A DNA stretch of 64,000 nt from Herbiconiux sp. L3-i23 (GCF_023734115.1 NZ_AP025737.1:1488001-1552000); one strand, 5' to 3'; positions 1 to 7,321 are shown, counted from the first letter of the stretch. The notes: generated by a model not told the origin, from the sequence alone. Numbers and translations: made by a program.

Positions 1-174
1 GAAGCCGATGACGACACCGAAGAGCAGGGCAAGGCCGATGTAGAAGGCCGACCAGCGAGCGGACTCGCCGATCGTCGGCTCGTGCGGTTTGCGCACGTGC
101 ACGAAGAACTCGTAGACGAAGAAGGCGATGGTGACGCCGATGGTGATGAGCCAGACGAGTGGGGTGATCTCCAC
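1..174 (-). CDS. TerC family integral membrane protein (N-terminal part)
   Basis: The 58 visible codons start at a GTG at 174 and run off the left edge of the window. The peptide opens with a transmembrane helix (around residues 6-24), then a hydrophilic segment containing FFVHVRKPHEPT, then a second helix. This is the pattern of TerC/Alx membrane proteins, which in several bacteria export Mn2+ or take part in metal homeostasis. A GGAG Shine-Dalgarno sequence lies 8 nt before the GTG. A yybP-ykoY-type riboswitch precedes the gene, which supports a manganese-related role. Only the N-terminus is visible, so the subfamily cannot be fixed. Confidence 0.85.
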   Translation of the reverse strand, partial: MEITPLVWLITIGVTIAFFVYEFFVHVRKPHEPTIGESARWSAFYIGLALLFGVVIGF

Positions 175-211
175 TGAGGTACTCCAAGGGGAAAGGGTGC
201 ACGGAAAATGA

Positions 212-319
212 ACCCAAGGTCTCCTCCACCTCGACCGTGCTGGTCGTGGCCGACGGGCCGGGACACTTCGATGAGTCCGTATTGACGGGTCCGCCGCAGA
301 CGGGAGTACTCCCCTTGCT
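212..319 (-). ncRNA. yybP-ykoY-type (Mn2+) riboswitch in the terC leader
   Basis: Reading leftwards, the RNA shows the conserved blocks of this class in order: CAAGGGGAGTA (317-307), CCGTCAATACGG, a CCCGGCC loop strand, and GGAGACCTTG (closing strand, 219-215). Helix P1 forms from CAAGG (317-313) and CCTTG (219-215). The class binds Mn2+ in the pocket between loops L1 and L3 and usually activates exporters or TerC proteins. Downstream, CCCCTTG (191-185) could pair with CAAGGGG and abut the GGAG of terC, giving a plausible OFF state. The motif match is seen directly, and the switching model is inference. Confidence 0.85.
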
Positions 320-326
320 GTGCCTC

Positions 327-332
327 AGTGTA
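327..332 (-). promoter_or_regulatory. -10 element (TACACT) for the riboswitch-terC transcript
   Basis: TACACT on the minus strand ends 7-8 nt before the first riboswitch base, so transcription would start at about 320, exactly at the aptamer. No convincing -35 hexamer is visible. Confidence 0.5.
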
Positions 333-402
333 CCGGACGGGCAGGGAATCAGCTGAAGACCCGCCCTGTCGGAACCGAGGGAGTGGCTGGGAGGATGAGC
401 GC

Positions 403-978
403 ATGACCGCACCGCTGCACATCACCGGAGATCCCGAGGCCGACGATCTGCTCGCCGCCGATCCGCTCGCGCTGCTCATCGGGATGCTCCTCGACCAGCA
501 GGTGGCGATGGAGACCGCGTTCGCGGGACCACTCAAAGTGAAGCAGCGGTTGGGGGACCTCGATGCGGCGGCGATCGCGTCGACCGACCAGGACCGTCTC
601 ACGGAGGTCTTCAAAGAGGCGCCGGCCGTGCACCGGTTCCCCGGTTCGATGGCCGAGCGCACCCGCTCCCTGTGCGAGGCGCTCGTCGAGCACTGGGACG
701 GCGACGCCGCCCGGATCTGGACCCAGGACGACCCGGACGGCCCCGAGGTGCTGCGCCGGCTGAAGGCGTTGCCGGGCTTCGGCGACCAGAAAGCCAAGAT
801 CTTCCTCGCCCTGCTCGGCAAGCAGTACGGCGTGGAGCCCGCAGGGTGGCGCGACGCTTCGGCGCCCTACGGCGAGGAGGGCAGTCACCGGTCGGTCGCC
901 GACATCGTCGACTCCGACTCGCTGACCCGGGTGCGCGAGTTCAAACGCGCCGCGAAGGCGGCGGCGAAGGCGAAGTAG
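403..978 (+). CDS. HhH-GPD family base-excision-repair-like protein
   Basis: A 191-residue protein with a helix-hairpin-helix motif LKALPGFGDQKAKIFLALLG around residues 121-140, as in HhH-GPD DNA glycosylases. The length and the N-terminal DPLALLIGMLLDQQV match the small actinobacterial HhH-GPD family (TIGR03252), which lacks the iron-sulfur cluster loop of Nth/MutY. The catalytic lysine/aspartate arrangement of true glycosylases is not obvious, so DNA binding is better supported than a specific lesion. The ATG at 403 was chosen over an upstream in-frame start because GGGAGG lies just before it. The next gene starts 5 nt after the stop, so the two are probably co-transcribed. The C-terminus is a short Lys/Ala tail. 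Confidence 0.85.
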   Translation: MTAPLHITGDPEADDLLAADPLALLIGMLLDQQVAMETAFAGPLKVKQRLGDLDAAAIASTDQDRLTEVFKEAPAVHRFPGSMAERTRSLCEALVEHWDGDAARIWTQDDPDGPEVLRRLKALPGFGDQKAKIFLALLGKQYGVEPAGWRDASAPYGEEGSHRSVADIVDSDSLTRVREFKRAAKAAAKAK

Positions 979-982
979 CGCC

Positions 983-1705
983 GTGACCGAGGTCGCCGGG
1001 TACACCGCCGCGCAGGTGCGTGCCGCGGAGGCGCCCTCCCTCGCGGCCGGGCTACCGCTGATGCGGCGTGCCGCCACCGCGCTCGCGGCGGTCGTCCGCG
1101 AGCGGCTCGTCGAACGGGCGGACATGCGGCAGGCGGGCGACCGAGCGCGGGTGCTCGCGTTGGTGGGCCCGGGCAACAACGGCGGGGATGCGCTCTTCGC
1201 CGTTGCCGAGCTCGGGGCGGAGGGCGTCGAGGTCGTGGTGATTCCGGTGGTGCCCGAGAAGGTGCACGCCGAGGGGCTGGCCGCTGCGCTGTCGGCCGGG
1301 GCGACCACGGTGGCGGCCGGGTCGACCGCGCTCGAGGTGCTGCTGCCGACGGCCGACGTGGTGATCGACGGTCTCTTCGGCACCGGATCCGCGGGGCGTC
1401 CCGACCTCGCGCTGCGAGGGCCGGCGCGGGAGGTCGTGGGGCAGCTGCTCGCGGTTGCTGCGCCGGAGCGCCCCACCGTCGTCGCGGTCGACATTCCGAG
1501 CGGCATCGACGCGGACACCGGCGCCGTCCCCGACGACTGCGTACTCCCGGCCGATGTCACGGTGACGTTCGGCGGCGTGAAGGCGGGTCTGCTGCTGCCG
1601 CCCGCGTCGGCCCTGGCGGGGGAGATCCGCCTGGTCGACATCGGCATCGGCGACGAGCTCGCCCGTCACACCCCGGTCCTCCGCGCCGAACTTCCGTCGC
1701 GCTGA
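983..1705 (+). CDS. nnrE: NAD(P)H-hydrate epimerase (YjeF_N domain protein)
   Basis: A 240-residue protein with the YjeF N-terminal Rossmann-like fold: VGPGNNGGDALFAV (the family nucleotide loop) near residue 60, VIDGLFGTGSAGRP near 130 and AVDIPSGIDADTG near 170. These enzymes interconvert the R and S epimers of damaged NAD(P)HX so that the dehydratase can repair them. The kinase/dehydratase (YjeF_C) domain is not fused here and is not in the window. The GTG start at 983 follows the upstream stop by 4 nt. The stop codon lies in a CGCTGAGGAG string like that of the repeat that follows. Confidence 0.88.
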   Translation: MTEVAGYTAAQVRAAEAPSLAAGLPLMRRAATALAAVVRERLVERADMRQAGDRARVLALVGPGNNGGDALFAVAELGAEGVEVVVIPVVPEKVHAEGLAAALSAGATTVAAGSTALEVLLPTADVVIDGLFGTGSAGRPDLALRGPAREVVGQLLAVAAPERPTVVAVDIPSGIDADTGAVPDDCVLPADVTVTFGGVKAGLLLPPASALAGEIRLVDIGIGDELARHTPVLRAELPSR

Positions 1706-1720
1706 GGAGTCTCACACCTG

Positions 1721-1765
1721 CTCGCTGAGGAGGCCCGCCAGGGCCGTCGTGAATGCGAGCGATAT
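1721..1765 (+). repeat. Dispersed intergenic repeat, family A (copy 1)
   Basis: CTCGCTGAGGAGGCCCGCCAG followed by GGCCGTCGTGAATGCGAGCGA. The core TCGCTGAGGAGG(N)7-8GGCCGTC recurs at 3143 and, as full palindromes, near 37.7, 39.8 and 39.9 kb. CTGGC...CCAG-type pairing inside the unit suggests a hairpin. Confidence 0.75.
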
Positions 1766-1857
1766 CGGGAGGCGCTCGTGTTCAGGTGCCTCCCAGTGTC
1801 GGCGGTTGCTGGTTGAGTCGGTGCATGGACGAAGAGCAGCCGCCGGTGGAGGTGCCG

Positions 1858-3138
1858 ATGTCGGCTGCCCGGTTGCTGGTCGAGCGCATCGCCGAACGGC
1901 AGGCCATGTCGCGGGTGTATCAGGCGGAGCAGCTGGAGTACATCGACGCGTTGCGGCTGCAGTTCGGCCGGGACTTCGGCGCCGACTGGCACGACCCCGA
2001 TTCGCTGGAGTGGCGTGAACTGCGGGCCGAGGTCGCCGCGGTGTTGCAGGTGCATGAGCGCACCGCGCAGTCGATGCTCGATCTCGCCCGTTCCCTCGTG
2101 CAGGTGTTCCCGACCACGCTGAGCCGGTTGCGGCAGGCGGAATTCTCCGAACGCCACGCCCGGGTCCTCGTCGAACACGGCCACGGGCTCGCCGCCGAGC
2201 TGGCCGCCGAGTATGAGGCCCGCCTGCTGGATTTCGTCGATCTGCCGTTGTCGCGGTTCGACCGAATGGCACGGAAGATCCGCGCCGATCTGCAACCCGA
2301 GGAGCTGATCGAGAAGCACCGCGAAGCGCTCGTCGAGAGGCGGACCGCGGTCGAGCCGGCAGGGGCGGGGATGGCCTGGTACGGCGCGTACATGTCCGCC
2401 GAGTACGCCATCGGTGCCGCCGCCTCCGTGACCGGTCTCGCGAAGGGTTTGATGGTCGAGGGTGAGACCCGAACCTTGCAGCAGATCGAAGCCGACGTCT
2501 TCCGTGACCTGCTCATCGACGCCGGCGGCGTCACCGCACCAGCGCGAGAAGGTGACCCGGTGCAGGCCACCCCGGCCGCCCGCCGCGGCATCAACCCGCA
2601 AGTGTCGACCACCGTGCCGGTGCTGACCGCGATGGGCCGGTCGGATGAGCCGGGACAGCTCGACGGGTATGGGCCGATCGATGCCGAGACCGCCCGCCGG
2701 ATCGCTGGGGAGGCGCAGGGGTGGATCCGGATCCTCACCGACCCGGAGGACGGGGCGATCACCTCATTCGGGCGCACCACCTACAAGGTCCCCAAACAGT
2801 TGCGCCGTTACTTGGCGGCTCGGGATGAGGTGTGCCGGTTCGTCGGCTGCACCCGGTCCGTCGAGCACTGCGACGTCGACCACACCAAACCATGGTCCGA
2901 AGACGGCGAAACGGTCGCCGCGAACCTCGCGCACCTATGCAAAGGCCACCACATGGTCAAAGGCCGCAAACGGTGGCGGGTCAGCGCATCGCCGGGCGGC
3001 GTCCTAACCTGGACCTCGCCGACCGGCCGCACCTACACGACGAAACCGGCCCGCACCTTCGCCCCACCAGGCCGCACCATGCCGGGCGCACCACCACTGG
3101 TGATGAAAGCCTGGCTCCCGGACGACGCCCCGTTCTAA
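1858..3138 (+). CDS. DUF222 domain HNH endonuclease family protein
   Basis: About 426 residues. The N-terminal two thirds are the helical DUF222 region. The C-terminus carries an HNH nuclease motif: CRFVGC..., CDVDHTKPW (catalytic DH) and NLAHLCKGHHMVKG. DUF222-HNH proteins are abundant and multicopy in Microbacteriaceae. Their role is not established and a mobile or 13E12-like origin has been proposed. The ATG at 1858 was preferred because GGAGG lies 5 nt before it. In-frame ATGs at 1825 and 1753 are possible but have weaker ribosome sites. Copies of repeat family A lie on both sides of the gene (1721 and 3143), consistent with movement of the segment. Confidence 0.85.
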   Translation: MSAARLLVERIAERQAMSRVYQAEQLEYIDALRLQFGRDFGADWHDPDSLEWRELRAEVAAVLQVHERTAQSMLDLARSLVQVFPTTLSRLRQAEFSERHARVLVEHGHGLAAELAAEYEARLLDFVDLPLSRFDRMARKIRADLQPEELIEKHREALVERRTAVEPAGAGMAWYGAYMSAEYAIGAAASVTGLAKGLMVEGETRTLQQIEADVFRDLLIDAGGVTAPAREGDPVQATPAARRGINPQVSTTVPVLTAMGRSDEPGQLDGYGPIDAETARRIAGEAQGWIRILTDPEDGAITSFGRTTYKVPKQLRRYLAARDEVCRFVGCTRSVEHCDVDHTKPWSEDGETVAANLAHLCKGHHMVKGRKRWRVSASPGGVLTWTSPTGRTYTTKPARTFAPPGRTMPGAPPLVMKAWLPDDAPF

Positions 3139-3142
3139 GCCG

Positions 3143-3182
3143 GCTCGCTGAGGAGGCTCTCCAGGGCCGTCCCGAAGCGAGA
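3143..3182 (+). repeat. Dispersed intergenic repeat, family A (copy 2)
   Basis: CTCGCTGAGGAGGCTCTCCAG followed by GGCCGTCCCGAAGCGAGAG, just after the HNH gene. It matches copy 1 over most of its length in direct orientation, so the HNH gene lies between two direct copies. Confidence 0.75.
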
Positions 3183-3237
3183 GAGTCCCGTGGCGTTTGC
3201 AAACACAGCGCTCCGGGCGGTACCCATGGGGCGGTGC

Positions 3238-3243
3238 TAGCGT
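3238..3243 (+). promoter_or_regulatory. Putative -10 element (TAGCGT)
   Basis: TAGCGT lies about 38 nt before the ATG of the flavin-binding stress protein gene. It resembles the TANNNT hexamers seen at many starts in this window, here with a leader. The -35 is unclear. Confidence 0.35.
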
Positions 3244-3281
3244 TCGCGGACCTACCCACCACAGGACTCGAGGGGTGCACG

Positions 3282-3770
3282 ATGACGAGCGCAACGCAGG
3301 AAGAGATCGCCGAGATCGGCAAGCTGGTGAAGGGCGGCCGGATCGGGCTGCTCACCACCATCGACGAAGACGGGCGCCTGCTCAGTCGACCCCTCGCCGC
3401 CGTCGACACCGAGTTCGACGGCGACCTCTGGTTCATCGTCGCCGACGACTCGCACAAGGTGCACCAGATCGAGAACGACCCTCAGGTCAACGTGAGCTTC
3501 GAGTCCGGCAAGGGCTACGTCTCCATCGCGGGCACCGCCAGCCTCGTGAAAGATCCCGCGAAAATCGACGAGTACTGGACCGCCGCCGCCGAGGCGTGGT
3601 TCGAGGACGGACGCGACGACCCGCACGTCGCGCTGCTCAAAGTGCAGGCCGACAGTGCCGAGTACTGGTCGAGCATCGACCCGAAGCCGGTCATCCTCCT
3701 CAAGTACGCGAAGGCGGCGATCACTCACACCAGCCCGAACGTGGGAGAGAACAACAGCGTCGACCTCTGA
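3282..3770 (+). CDS. Pyridoxamine 5'-phosphate oxidase-like (general stress protein 26 type) FMN-binding protein
   Basis: A 162-residue split-barrel flavin-binding protein. It has GGRIGLLTTIDEDGRLLSRP near residue 20, DLWFIVADDSHKVHQIENDP around 50-70 and NVSFESGKGYVSIAGTA around 72-90, the pattern of COG3871 stress proteins that bind FMN or F420. It is not PdxH because the PLP-site residues are absent. Substrate and reaction are unknown. The ATG at 3282 is preceded by GAGGGG. A glutaredoxin-like gene follows after 61 nt with a 16-bp palindrome between them. Confidence 0.85.
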   Translation: MTSATQEEIAEIGKLVKGGRIGLLTTIDEDGRLLSRPLAAVDTEFDGDLWFIVADDSHKVHQIENDPQVNVSFESGKGYVSIAGTASLVKDPAKIDEYWTAAAEAWFEDGRDDPHVALLKVQADSAEYWSSIDPKPVILLKYAKAAITHTSPNVGENNSVDL

Positions 3771-3792
3771 ACGGTCGTCGCGGGGCGGGCGC

Positions 3793-3808
3793 CGCGGAAT
3801 ATTCCGCG
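3793..3808. promoter_or_regulatory. 16-bp perfect palindrome before the glutaredoxin gene
   Basis: CGCGGAATATTCCGCG is a perfect inverted repeat 23 nt before the ATG at 3832. Its AT-rich centre and position suit a dimeric repressor operator. No T-tract follows, so it is a poor terminator. Confidence 0.4.
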
Positions 3809-3831
3809 ATGCGCACGCATTGACTCCCTCG

Positions 3832-4086
3832 ATGACTACCACCGAGAATCCCCGCATCGTCATGTTCGGCGCCGACTGGTGCCGTGACTGCCGCCGGTCG
3901 AAGGCGGTGCTCGACGCCGACGGCATCGACTACGAGTACGTCGACACCGAGGCCATCGAGGACGCGGCCGACCGGGCGAAGGCCATCAGCGGCCGGATGA
4001 ACATCCCCGTCATCGTGTTCCCCGACGGGTCGCACCTCGTAGAGCCGAGCGACGCCGACCTGCGCGCCAAGCTCGCGACCGTCTGA
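3832..4086 (+). CDS. Glutaredoxin-like thiol-disulfide protein (mycoredoxin type)
   Basis: An 84-residue thioredoxin-fold protein with the active site ADWCRDCRRSK (CxxC) near residues 14-24 and the cis-proline segment NIPVIVFPDGSHL near 57-69. Short single-domain proteins of this type in actinobacteria serve as mycoredoxin- or NrdH-like disulfide reductases. The CRDC pair differs from the CGYC or CVQC seen in well-studied members, so the partner thiol (mycothiol or a protein) cannot be stated. The ATG at 3832 gives the full N-terminal beta strand. It lies on the plus strand directly after the stress protein gene. Confidence 0.8.
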   Translation: MTTTENPRIVMFGADWCRDCRRSKAVLDADGIDYEYVDTEAIEDAADRAKAISGRMNIPVIVFPDGSHLVEPSDADLRAKLATV

Positions 4087-4107
4087 CCGACGACCCCGAC
4101 CGCCGGA

Positions 4108-5088
4108 TCAGACGGGTTCGACGACTCCCGAGTGCCGCCCCGTGACGATGTCGCGGAACGCGTCCTCGAGGTCGGGGTGCTCGAACCGGTAGCCGGCCTC
4201 GGTGAGCGTCTCGGGCAGCACCCAACGACTCTTCAGCACGAGCTCCGTCTCGGTGCGGATCAGCATCGATCCGAGCTCGAGCACGAACCGGGGGAGCGGG
4301 ATGCCGAAGGGCACTCCCAGCACTCGGCGGAGCGTCGCCATCATCGTGCGGTTGTCCGACGGGTTCGGCGAGACGACGTTCACCGGCCCGCTGATCCGCG
4401 GGTCGTCGCGGACGAACCGGATCGCGCCGACCACGTCATCGATGTGCACCCAGCTGAACCGCTGACGCCCCCACCGGGTGCGGAACCGGTGATAGGTGCC
4501 CGCCCGCAGCCGTTCGGCGGTCGCAGGCCAGCGCCCGTCCAGTTGAGCGCCGCCGAGTCCCGAGCGGGCGAGACGCAGGAGCGGCACCAGGGCGCTGCCG
4601 TCGCCGAGCACGATCGCCATGCGCAGCGACACCCGCCTCGTGACGGGCAGCGGGGGTGTGAAGAACGCCTCCTCCCAGGCGCGGGCGATGCCGACGGAGA
4701 AGCCCTCGCCGAGCTCTCCTGTCGTCTCGGTCATGGGGCGGTCGTCCGCGTGGCGGTAGATCGTGGCGGTCGACGAGTTGATCCACAGCGGTGGAGGATT
4801 CTCAGCGCGCGCGATGGCTGTGGCGAGCTCTGTCGTCGTCTCGACCCGCGAGCGCAGGATCTCGCGGCGGTTCGCCTCGTTGTAGCGGCAGTCGACGCTC
4901 TTGCCCGCGAAGTTCACCACCAGGTCGGCTCCGTCGACGGCGCGGACGAGCGAGTCGGCGTCGCCCCATGCGACGTCGGGACCCGAACGGCCGACGAGCA
5001 GGACCTCGTCGCCCTCGGCTCGGAACGCCTCGGCGACCGCCGTGCCGATGAAGCCGGACGCGCCGGCAAGAACGATGCGCCGCGCCAT
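4108..5088 (-). CDS. TIGR01777 family NAD(P)-dependent epimerase/dehydratase-like protein
   Basis: A 326-residue atypical SDR. The N-terminal dinucleotide motif GASGFIGTAV is at residues 9-18, the WINSSTATIYRH segment is near 103-114, and the C-terminal DUF1731 domain (WVLPETLTEAGYRFEHPDLE) closes the protein. The family (YfcH/SDR39U1-like) is widespread, but its substrate is unknown. The ATG at 5088 is preceded by GAGGAGAGG. The gene converges with the glutaredoxin gene, 21 nt apart. Confidence 0.88.
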   Translation of the reverse strand: MARRIVLAGASGFIGTAVAEAFRAEGDEVLLVGRSGPDVAWGDADSLVRAVDGADLVVNFAGKSVDCRYNEANRREILRSRVETTTELATAIARAENPPPLWINSSTATIYRHADDRPMTETTGELGEGFSVGIARAWEEAFFTPPLPVTRRVSLRMAIVLGDGSALVPLLRLARSGLGGAQLDGRWPATAERLRAGTYHRFRTRWGRQRFSWVHIDDVVGAIRFVRDDPRISGPVNVVSPNPSDNRTMMATLRRVLGVPFGIPLPRFVLELGSMLIRTETELVLKSRWVLPETLTEAGYRFEHPDLEDAFRDIVTGRHSGVVEPV

Positions 5089-5139
5089 GTCCCGCCTCTC
5101 CTCACGCCGAGCCTACCCATGCGGGCGGCCCCTCATCCG

Positions 5140-5145
5140 TAAGCT
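5140..5145 (+). promoter_or_regulatory. -10 element for a leaderless start
   Basis: TAAGCT is followed by 6 nt and then the GTG start at 5152, so the transcript would begin at the start codon. No Shine-Dalgarno sequence is present. Confidence 0.5.
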
Positions 5146-5151
5146 CGAGCG

Positions 5152-5445
5152 GTGCCCTCGTACCGCGTCGCGATGACGATCGGGGAGCTGGTCCCCGGCG
5201 TCCGTCCGGAGGATGTGCTGCCCGGCGCCAGCGCGGCAGCCGAATCGTTCACCGTGCTCGAGGCGGCGAGCGTCGGCATCGTCGGCGGCCTGCCCGTGCT
5301 CACCGTCCGCTTCACGGCCGACGGCGACGAGCAGGCGGCGCGCATCGGCGAGGCGATCGTGCTCGGCACCGCCGCGTTCGCGTTCATCCCCCGAGTGCGG
5401 ATGACTCGTCGCGTCGGCGCACGGTGGCAGACTCTGCGCGCCTGA
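5152..5445 (+). CDS. Small protein of unknown function
   Basis: A 97-residue protein that I do not recognise. It is acidic to neutral with alternating beta-type segments (GLPVLTVRFTADGDEQAARIG, then a helix) and ends MTRRVGARWQTLRA. There is no signal peptide or membrane helix. The central pattern, in which a value is combined with E-Q-A-A-R-I-G-E, resembles small ligand-binding or ACT-like folds, but this is only an impression. GTG start with a TAAGCT -10 element 6 nt upstream. It converges with the TetR gene, 18 nt apart. Confidence 0.6.
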   Translation: MPSYRVAMTIGELVPGVRPEDVLPGASAAAESFTVLEAASVGIVGGLPVLTVRFTADGDEQAARIGEAIVLGTAAFAFIPRVRMTRRVGARWQTLRA

Positions 5446-5463
5446 GCCGGGCGGCGGCCGACG

Positions 5464-6066
5464 TCACGGCCGCAGGAGCGATGCCAGAGCGTCGAGGTGT
5501 TCGCCCATGTCGATCGACGGCTCGAGCAGCCACTGCACCTGCAGGCCGTCCGCCGCGGCGATGAGCAGCGTGGCGACCGTTTCGGCGTCGAGATCGGAGC
5601 GGATCGCGCCCTCCCGCTGCGCCGCGCGGACCGAGCCCGCGAACGCCGTCCGCAGGGCACTGAAACGGCCCGCGAAGTAGCGGCGGCTCTCGCGTTCCCC
5701 GGCGTCGGCGGCGGCCGCCCCGGCGAGGGCGGTGTACAGCGCGACGAGCCCGGGAACGGTCTCGTTGTGCCGCATGACCGCCGTGAGCTCGGCGAGCACG
5801 GTCGCGCTGCCGTCCCCATCGAGGGGGATGGCGCCCTCGTCGACGCGCAGGCGGTTCAGATCGTCCCGGCGGGCGAGTACCGCCACGAGCAGCGCGTCGC
5901 GCGAGTCGAAGTGGTGGAGGATGCCCGCCTTGCTCATGCCGACGGCGTCGGCCACCTGTTGCAGCGTCGCTCCGGCGTATCCGGTTTCGGCGATGACGCG
6001 CAGTACGGCGTCGAGGACGTGTTCGCGCGTGACGGCGCTCTTCGCATAGGGCCCGCGCTGTGCCAT
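5464..6066 (-). CDS. TetR family transcriptional regulator
   Basis: A 200-residue regulator. The N-terminal helix-turn-helix lies around residues 12-55 (TLQQVADAVGMSKAGILHHF is the recognition region), followed by an all-helical ligand-binding domain of TetR_C type. The ATG at 6066 was chosen because it places the first helix close to the N-terminus, while the open frame continues upstream without homology. No obvious target lies beside it: the divergent gene is chaB-like and the convergent one is unknown. Ligand and regulon cannot be inferred. Confidence 0.88.
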   Translation of the reverse strand: MAQRGPYAKSAVTREHVLDAVLRVIAETGYAGATLQQVADAVGMSKAGILHHFDSRDALLVAVLARRDDLNRLRVDEGAIPLDGDGSATVLAELTAVMRHNETVPGLVALYTALAGAAAADAGERESRRYFAGRFSALRTAFAGSVRAAQREGAIRSDLDAETVATLLIAAADGLQVQWLLEPSIDMGEHLDALASLLRP

Positions 6067-6199
6067 GACGGAAGTGTCGGGGCTCGGGCGCCCACGAGCA
6101 AGACCTGTGTGGCAACTGGGGCTTTGCTGTAGCGGCCTTGCCCGCGGTGCCGTGAGCGCGTACGAACGGTGGAGGAGTCCGACCCGACAGGAGGAGACC

Positions 6200-6592
6200 A
6201 TGCCCGCGAAGGACGAGATGCCGTCGACCATCGAGCGGTCGCCGAAGCACGCGCAGGAGATCTGGTCGAAGGCGCACGATTCGGCGGTCGAGAGCTACGG
6301 CGAGGGGGAGCGCGCTCACCGCACCGCGTTCTCGGCCCTGAAGCATGAGTTCGAGAAGGTGGGCGACCACTGGGAGAAGAAGGACGAGAGCGGACCCTCC
6401 GACGAGAAGGCGGCGGGCAGTCGCGGTTCGAAGGGCGACACCCAGGGCGGTGTCGACGCGAATGCTTCGAAGGAGCACTTGCTCGGCATCGCGAAGAAGC
6501 TCGACATCTCGGGCCGCTCGACGATGAAGAAGGACGAACTCGTCGACGCGATCAAGAAGGCCAACGCCAAGGCGACACGCGAGGCGCGCTGA
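6200..6592 (+). CDS. ChaB-like protein with C-terminal Rho_N/SAP-like domain
   Basis: A 130-residue very hydrophilic protein. The first half (MPSTIERSPKHAQEIWSKAH, residues 5-24) is the ChaB domain found in stress-associated actinobacterial proteins and in E. coli ChaB. A Gly/Ser/Asp linker follows. The last about 40 residues (LLGIAKKLDISGRSTMKKDE) form a Rho N-terminal or SAP-like helix pair that often binds nucleic acid. GAGGAGA precedes the ATG at 6200. A role in cation transport regulation is only historical; nucleic-acid association is inferred. Confidence 0.82.
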   Translation: MPAKDEMPSTIERSPKHAQEIWSKAHDSAVESYGEGERAHRTAFSALKHEFEKVGDHWEKKDESGPSDEKAAGSRGSKGDTQGGVDANASKEHLLGIAKKLDISGRSTMKKDELVDAIKKANAKATREAR

Positions 6593-6600
6593 CTGCGCTA

Positions 6601-6629
6601 TTGACGCATCCCGCGATCGGCGGGAATCT
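6601..6629 (+). promoter_or_regulatory. Sigma-70-type promoter TTGACG-17-GAATCT
   Basis: TTGACG (6601-6606), a 17-nt spacer and GAATCT (6624-6629) lie upstream of the DUF7882 gene at 6687. Confidence 0.5.
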
Positions 6630-6686
6630 TGGCGCAGGGCTCACGGCTCAACGGGGAGCACGGGTGCCCGGAGAGAAGGTCGCGCC

Positions 6687-7049
6687 ATGGGCAAGTTCGT
6701 GTACGGCTCGCATCCGCCGGTCGAGTTCGATGATCGCCTTCTCGCGCACCTTCAGCTCGTCATGGGTGCGAAGCTGCGTCGCAACGAGGCGTTCTTCTTC
6801 TCCTGGCGCGACGAGTCGGAATCGGGCGGCGGACGCTCCTCGGTATGGGTGCACCCGTCGATCGAGGTCGGGTTCAAGTTCAGCGGCAGCCGCAGTCCGT
6901 CAGTGAATCGGGCGTGGATCGAGGAGTTGATGGCTGCGGCGAACTCCTCGTCGGGTCTTCGGATCGTCCCTGAGCCGAAGGAGGAGCCGCACGAGCACGT
7001 CGTGAACGGCTCAGATCACTTCGAGTCGGGTCAGTCGTCGAGGCTCTGA
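6687..7049 (+). CDS. DUF7882 family small protein (paralogue 1)
   Basis: A 120-residue protein. Core features are VEFDDRLLAHLQLVMGAKLR at residues 12-31, then FFFSWRD, GGGRSSVWVHPS and PSVNRAWIEEL near 71-81. Such proteins are common in Microbacteriaceae and have often been mislabelled ATP-dependent DNA ligase, but they are far too short and lack the KxDG motif. Function is unknown. A second copy lies at 8004. The C-terminal about 30 residues are acidic and variable. The ATG at 6687 follows GGAGAGAAGG. Its 3' end overlaps the convergent gene by 19 nt. Confidence 0.82.
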   Translation: MGKFVYGSHPPVEFDDRLLAHLQLVMGAKLRRNEAFFFSWRDESESGGGRSSVWVHPSIEVGFKFSGSRSPSVNRAWIEELMAAANSSSGLRIVPEPKEEPHEHVVNGSDHFESGQSSRL

Positions 7050-7321
7050 TCGAGGCAGCGGATTCTGACCGAGCGAAGGGCGGCGTCGAAGTCGCGGAAG
7101 ATCGCCCAGCCACGCCCGCCGGCCAGCCAGGTGATCCGATAGGAGTCGCGGCGGCGTTCGATGAAGGCGAGCAGGCGCATGGCGTCGGTCGGTTCACGGC
7201 GTGAGTCGCAGACCTGCCACGAGTGCTCGTTGAGCGCCGTCACCTCGAGGAGTTCAGGCTGGACGACCACTCGCTGCGGGGAGAGTCGGTGGCTGACTTG
7301 TGGCATACACCCACGAGACAC
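7031..7321 (-). CDS. Small protein of unknown function
   Basis: A 96-residue open frame that I do not recognise. It has a central beta-rich part (VVVQPELLEVTALNEHSWQV) and a C-terminal part with RITWLAGGRGWAIFRDFDAA. The codon pattern (GC-rich third positions) looks coding. The GTG at 7321 or the ATG at 7306 are both possible starts, and neither has a good ribosome site. It overlaps the end of the DUF7882 gene by 19 nt on the opposite strand, and orphan genes of this size recur in this cluster. Confidence 0.55.
   Translation of the reverse strand: MSRGCMPQVSHRLSPQRVVVQPELLEVTALNEHSWQVCDSRREPTDAMRLLAFIERRRDSYRITWLAGGRGWAIFRDFDAALRSVRIRCLDQSLDD

Noticed and set aside
349-1647. Long minus-strand open frame (432 codons) opposite the HhH-GPD and nnrE genes
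   Set aside because: Low-complexity Ser/Arg/Ala translation without homology; a by-product of high GC at third codon positions of the real plus-strand genes.
6687-7049. ATP-dependent DNA ligase, the common label for DUF7882 proteins
   Set aside because: 120 residues, no KxDG adenylation motif and no other ligase motifs.
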